Source: Gammaproteobacteria bacterium
Lineage (GTDB): Bacteria; Pseudomonadota; Gammaproteobacteria; Eutrophobiales; Eutrophobiaceae
Reading direction: 5' to 3'
Assembly (NCBI GenBank): GCA_012270695.1
Contig: JAAXHV010000038.1
Span: 1-5,732, forward strand
Length of the DNA: 5,732 nucleotides
A program made the translations under genes and the position numbers. The notes under the pieces were generated by a model. That model ran no database searches. It was not told the DNA's origin and saw nothing but the letters and a program-made list of their open reading frames with translations. Shown in pieces: positions 5,711 to 5,732 of this stretch; within the stretch, counting starts at the first letter, position 1; every line of letters begins with the position of its first letter.

Positions 5711-5732
5711 GGAAGCTCTGATCAAGTCCATC

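Noticed and set aside
5711..5732. The 22 bases after the last stop as the edge of a mobile element or repeat
   Set aside because: It is too short to judge, and no matching inverted copy was noticed elsewhere in the window.

Overview
The window is a densely packed, all-plus-strand catabolic gene cluster from a bacterium. ATG starts, Shine-Dalgarno sites, short gaps and overlapping genes support a bacterial origin. The families are common in Proteobacteria (inference), but nothing here fixes the taxon. There are no tRNA or rRNA genes, CRISPR arrays or transposase genes.

Layout from left to right: (1) the 3' end of a gene whose product joins the C-terminal tail of a hydantoinase B / acetone carboxylase alpha-type subunit to an acetone carboxylase gamma-type zinc-ribbon domain (1-492); (2) a 67-base gap (493-559) holding two perfect hairpins in tandem, the second carrying the likely ribosome binding site of the next gene; (3) a full-length UbiD-family prenylated-FMN decarboxylase (560-2038); (4) a 75-base gap with a strong purine-rich ribosome binding site and three copies of GCGCAG; (5) a LigA-like small subunit (2114-2461) overlapping by 8 bases (6) a LigB-like class III extradiol dioxygenase (2454-3323), which overlaps by 17 bases (7) an acetamidase/formamidase-family hydrolase (3307-4251); (8) an 85-base gap with a weak promoter candidate; (9) a class III PLP-dependent aminotransferase (4337-5710). 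The last 22 bases hold no recognisable gene.

The order suggests one pathway. A UbiD enzyme would decarboxylate an aromatic or heteroaromatic acid, a LigAB-type dioxygenase would open the ring, an amidase would hydrolyse an amide, and an aminotransferase would process an amino compound. The hydantoinase/acetone-carboxylase-like enzyme would perform an ATP-dependent ring opening or carboxylation. Two enzymes for C-N chemistry beside a ring-cleavage pair point to a nitrogen-containing aromatic or heterocyclic substrate. That substrate is inference: I do not recognise this gene combination as a named pathway. The most checkable oddities are the alpha-gamma fusion, an Asp where LigB-type enzymes usually have a second-shell His, and the hairpin pair before the decarboxylase gene.
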